Assembly (NCBI RefSeq): GCF_025515305.1 | Contig: NZ_JAOPHT010000003.1 | Location: 367,008 to 431,007 of the forward strand | DNA length: 64,000 bases | From: Roseicyclus sediminis | GTDB lineage: Bacteria > Pseudomonadota > Alphaproteobacteria > Rhodobacterales > Rhodobacteraceae | Direction: 5' to 3' | Shown: positions 61,478 to 64,000 of the stretch, one piece after another | How positions within the stretch are numbered: the stretch's first letter is position 1 | How the letters are laid out: the number at the start of each line of letters is the position of its first letter | Notes under the pieces: generated by a model | Databases searched by the model: none | What the model was told of the DNA's origin: nothing | The model's input: the letters and a program-made list of their open reading frames with translations, nothing else | Program-made: the position numbers and the translations under genes

Positions 61478-61924
61478 ATGAAGCGATCTGTCCTCGCCGC
61501 CATAGTCGCGGCCCTGTCCGTGGCGTTCCCGGCCGCAGCGCAAACCGTGCGCGATTGTGAGACCTGGGAGGCGAACGCCCGCAACCTGATGATGCCGCCC
61601 GAGGTTTCGGTGCGGAGTTTCGCCAATGGCGATGTCCGCGTCATCGGACTCGACACGGCCGAACCGGCCTGCTGCTCGGCGCACCTGATGGTGGATTTCT
61701 TCGTCGAGTCCGAACCCTTCCCGATTTGTGCGCTGGTATCGGCGTCGGATGGCATGGGGTTTTCCGGCCTGCGCATGGAGGACCTGACGGCGTCCTACGA
61801 TCCGGCGGTCGGCCTTGTCGTGAGCTTGCTGGCCGGGCGCTACGACGGCACAGGCAGCGTGATGTCGCCCCTCGTCGTGGTGATCAACCGGGCCACGGCC
61901 ACCGTGACGGCGCGGCACGAGTGA
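61478..61924 (+). CDS. secreted protein of unknown function between pdxJ and acpS
   Basis: 148 residues with a signal peptide ([20 protein letters not shown], cleavage near AAAQ). The mature part is beta-rich with [20 protein letters not shown] and [20 protein letters not shown]; four Cys (including an adjacent pair) could form two disulfides. I recognise no family. GGAGAACC before the ATG supports the start. acpS begins 16 bp after its stop, so it is part of the operon. Confidence 0.75.
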   Translation: MKRSVLAAIVAALSVAFPAAAQTVRDCETWEANARNLMMPPEVSVRSFANGDVRVIGLDTAEPACCSAHLMVDFFVESEPFPICALVSASDGMGFSGLRMEDLTASYDPAVGLVVSLLAGRYDGTGSVMSPLVVVINRATATVTARHE

Positions 61925-61940
61925 CGCGACGGGGCGGGAG

Positions 61941-62393
61941 ATGATCCTCGGCATCGGTACCGACCTCGCGAATATCGAGCGAATCCAGCGTGCGCTGGAT
62001 CGCTTCGGCGACCGGTTCCGCGACAGGGTCTTCACACCGACCGAGCAGGGCCGCGCCGAGCGGATGAAGGACCCCGCCTCCACCTACGCCAAGCGATGGG
62101 CCGCGAAGGAAGCCTGCTCAAAGGCACTGGGGACCGGGCTGCGGATGGGGATCGCCTGGAAGGACATGGCCGTGACCAACCTTCCGTCAGGTCAACCGGT
62201 GATGGAGGTCACGGGCTGGGCGCGTGAACGGCTCGACCAGATGACCCCCGAGGGCTTCGTCGCCACGATCCATGTCAGCCTCACGGACGACCATCCCTGG
62301 GCGCAGGCCTTCGTCGTGATCGACGCGGTTCCCGAGGCCGAAGCTGGCGCGCGGCCGCAGATCGGTCCGGTGTCGCGGCGCAAGCTGACCTGA
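61941..62393 (+). CDS. acpS: holo-[acyl-carrier-protein] synthase
   Basis: 150-residue 4'-phosphopantetheinyl transferase that activates acyl carrier protein. [20 protein letters not shown] carries the metal-binding Asp8, [19 protein letters not shown] carries the catalytic Glu/Lys region, and [17 protein letters not shown] is the C-terminal hallmark. The last 20 residues ([17 protein letters not shown]) extend beyond E. coli AcpS. It precedes lepB as usual in alphaproteobacteria. Confidence 0.95.
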   Translation: MILGIGTDLANIERIQRALDRFGDRFRDRVFTPTEQGRAERMKDPASTYAKRWAAKEACSKALGTGLRMGIAWKDMAVTNLPSGQPVMEVTGWARERLDQMTPEGFVATIHVSLTDDHPWAQAFVVIDAVPEAEAGARPQIGPVSRRKLT

Positions 62394-62504
62394 GCGTCGC
62401 TTGACACCCCGACCGCCCCGGCCCATGAACCGCCCCATCGGGTCCGAGGCGCGCAATCCCCGCGCAGGGTCGGACGAGGCAGGCAGCGAAGGCGAGAAAT
62501 CCCC

Positions 62505-63290
62505 ATGGCAGCACAAGCCAAGAAAGACGGCATCTGGGAGACGGTAAAGACCGTCGTCTACGCGCTTCTGATCGCGGGTATCTTCCGGACCCTGTTCTTT
62601 CAGCCCTTCTGGATTCCGTCGGGCTCGATGAAGGACACGCTGCTGATCGGTGACTTCCTGTTCGTCAACAAGATGGCCTACGGCTATTCGCGCCATTCCT
62701 GCCCCTTCTCGATGTGCCCCTTCTCGGGCCGCATCTTCGGCTCGGACCCCGAGCGCGGCGATGTGGTGGTGTTCCGCCACCCGGTCAACGGGCAGGACTT
62801 CATCAAGCGGGTGATCGGCCTGCCGGGCGATACGGTGCAGGTCCGCGAGGGGCTTCTCTACATCAACGGCGAGCCCGCGCTCGTGACCCCGGAGGCGCCC
62901 TTCGAGGAGGAATACGGCCGCCAGGGACCCGCCGGACACCTGCCGCGCTGTTCCAACGCGCCGGTCGGCGAGGGCGGCACCTGCGAGAAGGAACGCTTCA
63001 CCGAGGAGCTTCCGGGCGGTGTGACCCACTCGATCCTTAACATCGAGGACGGCAGCCGCGGCGACAACACGCCGGAATACGTGGTGCCCGAGGGCTCGGT
63101 CTTCGTCATGGGCGACAACCGTGACAACTCGGTCGATTCGCGGTTCCCGCAGTCGATCGGGGGCGTGGGCTTCGTGCCGATGGAAAACCTGCTCGGACGT
63201 GCGGACCGGGTGATCTTCTCCTCGGCCGGACGGCGGATGGTCTATTTCTGGACGTGGCGCGCCGACCGGTTCTTCGAAGCGATCGAGTAG
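62505..63290 (+). CDS. lepB: signal peptidase I
   Basis: 261 residues. One N-terminal membrane helix (about 14-32), then the catalytic Ser41 in [20 protein letters not shown] and catalytic Lys101 in [16 protein letters not shown]; box E is [15 protein letters not shown]. It cleaves signal peptides of the Sec-exported proteins seen in this window. rnc follows within 6 bp, and the rnc-lepB coupling is conserved. Confidence 0.96.
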   Translation: MAAQAKKDGIWETVKTVVYALLIAGIFRTLFFQPFWIPSGSMKDTLLIGDFLFVNKMAYGYSRHSCPFSMCPFSGRIFGSDPERGDVVVFRHPVNGQDFIKRVIGLPGDTVQVREGLLYINGEPALVTPEAPFEEEYGRQGPAGHLPRCSNAPVGEGGTCEKERFTEELPGGVTHSILNIEDGSRGDNTPEYVVPEGSVFVMGDNRDNSVDSRFPQSIGGVGFVPMENLLGRADRVIFSSAGRRMVYFWTWRADRFFEAIE

Positions 63291-63295
63291 GCGCC

Positions 63296-63979
63296 TTGGC
63301 GCTCGCGCGGGATCTGGAGGAGTTCTGCGGCCGGCTGGGCCACGCCTTCGCCGATCCCGATCTCCTGCGGCGCGCGTTGACGCATTCCTCGCTGTCCTCG
63401 CCGACACGACCCGACAACCAGCGTCTCGAATTCCTCGGCGACCGGGTGCTTGGCCTTGTCATGTCCGAGGCGCTGCTCGCACAGGACGAAACCGCGCGCG
63501 AGGGTCAGCTCGCCCCCCGGTTCAACGCGCTGGTGCGCAAGGAAACCTGCGCCGAGGTGGCCCGGGAGATCGACATAGGCGCTGTGCTGCGGCTGGGCAA
63601 ATCCGAGATGGCGACGGGCGGCCGGCGCAAGCAGGCGCTTCTGGGCGACGCGATGGAGGCGGTGATCGCGGCGGTCTATCTCGATGCCGGCTTCGAGGCG
63701 GCGCGCGAGGTGGTGTTGCGGCTCTGGGGCCGGCGCGTGGCGCGGGTGGAAGAGGATGCGCGCGACGCGAAGACCGCGCTGCAGGAATGGGCGCAGGCCC
63801 GCGGCCAGGTCCCGCCGAGCTACACGGAGGTGGCGCGGACCGGGCCGGATCACGCCCCGGTCTTCACGGTCGAGGCGAAACTCGCGACCGGCGAGAGCGC
63901 GCGCGCCGAGGCACGCGTCAAGAGGCAGGCCGAGCAGGCGGCGGCGCGGATGCTGCTGGACCGGCTGGGCGCGGGGTGA
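63296..63979 (+). CDS. rnc: ribonuclease III
   Basis: 227-residue dsRNA endonuclease. Signature [20 protein letters not shown] with catalytic Glu/Asp, second acidic site in [18 protein letters not shown], and a C-terminal dsRNA-binding domain (about 150-225, [17 protein letters not shown]). The TTG at 63296 gives [17 protein letters not shown] at family spacing; the ATG at 63254 would overlap lepB by 37 bp. No other standard start is suitable. Only 21 bp remain after the stop; era usually follows. Confidence 0.94.
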   Translation: MALARDLEEFCGRLGHAFADPDLLRRALTHSSLSSPTRPDNQRLEFLGDRVLGLVMSEALLAQDETAREGQLAPRFNALVRKETCAEVAREIDIGAVLRLGKSEMATGGRRKQALLGDAMEAVIAAVYLDAGFEAAREVVLRLWGRRVARVEEDARDAKTALQEWAQARGQVPPSYTEVARTGPDHAPVFTVEAKLATGESARAEARVKRQAEQAAARMLLDRLGAG

Positions 63980-64000
63980 TCGAACCGGGGTTTCGCCGCC

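Noticed and set aside
1..64000. tRNA, rRNA or tmRNA genes
   Set aside because: Reading both strands I found no tRNA acceptor/T-loop pattern in any gap and no rRNA-like stretch; a tRNAscan run would settle it.

Overview
The window reads as ordinary chromosome of an alphaproteobacterium of the Rhodobacteraceae/Roseobacter lineage. Supporting signs are uniformly high G+C (outside a few short AT-rich patches), very tight packing with ATGA or GTGA stop/start overlaps, an Mcl1-type malyl-CoA lyase, the alphaproteobacterial low-complexity protein TIGR02302, a YtoQ protein, a phbA-phbB pair, and the cluster rpoZ-rsh-DUF2062-pdxJ-acpS-lepB-rnc. I cannot name a genus. I see no rRNA or tRNA genes, CRISPR array, insertion sequence, prophage or defence island.

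Layout. 1-5.4 kb: the 3' part of recQ, yaaA, a DUF1244 gene, an N-formylglutamate amidohydrolase-like gene and pyruvate kinase. 5.5-10.2 kb: translation genes rpmI-rplT, pheS and pheT. pheS and pheT are separated by about 490 bp holding an AT-rich islet with a near-consensus promoter, a 20-bp perfect palindrome and a 46-codon cationic ORF. 10.2-18.8 kb: a PRTase-like gene, ytoQ, a decayed GMC oxidoreductase, mscL, an orphan msrQ, ald with a divergent Lrp regulator, azlCD, mobA with an unknown partner gene, and a MalY/PatB-type C-S lyase. 18.9-24.4 kb: def, a catalytically degenerate def paralogue, fmt, malyl-CoA lyase, accA, a secreted CIA30-type protein, a 140-bp element bounded by inverted repeats, and a DUF4177-like gene.

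24.4-38.4 kb: the minus-strand ftsE-ftsX-plsC-PPOX operon with a divergent MJ0042 zinc-ribbon protein; lysA-TIGR02302; a quinone oxidoreductase; ETF-QO; and a TPR protein coupled to ispE. 38.4-44.3 kb: polyprenyl synthase, DUF2007 plus methyltransferase, a LysR regulator with two divergent micro-genes, and phbB/phbA. 44.4-56 kb: an EAL protein, tag, tlpA diverging from argH, a small lipoprotein, greA, a TRIC-type channel, rnhA, assorted small genes, ispH, a c-type cytochrome and a NYN-domain protein. 56-64 kb: folK and the rpoZ to rnc cluster.

The genes mostly serve housekeeping: translation initiation (def/fmt), aminoacylation, isoprenoid supply (ispE, ispH, polyprenyl synthase), acetyl-CoA handling (phbAB, mcl, accA), cell division (ftsEX), the stringent response (rsh) and amino-acid turnover or export (ald, azlCD, two LysE proteins, argH, lysA). 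The most novel-looking items are the pheS/pheT islet, the 23.8-kb inverted-repeat element, the degenerate deformylase paralogue, the tandem micro-genes at 41.8-42.1 kb and the unknown gene coupled to mobA. I did not find a clear new multi-gene system.
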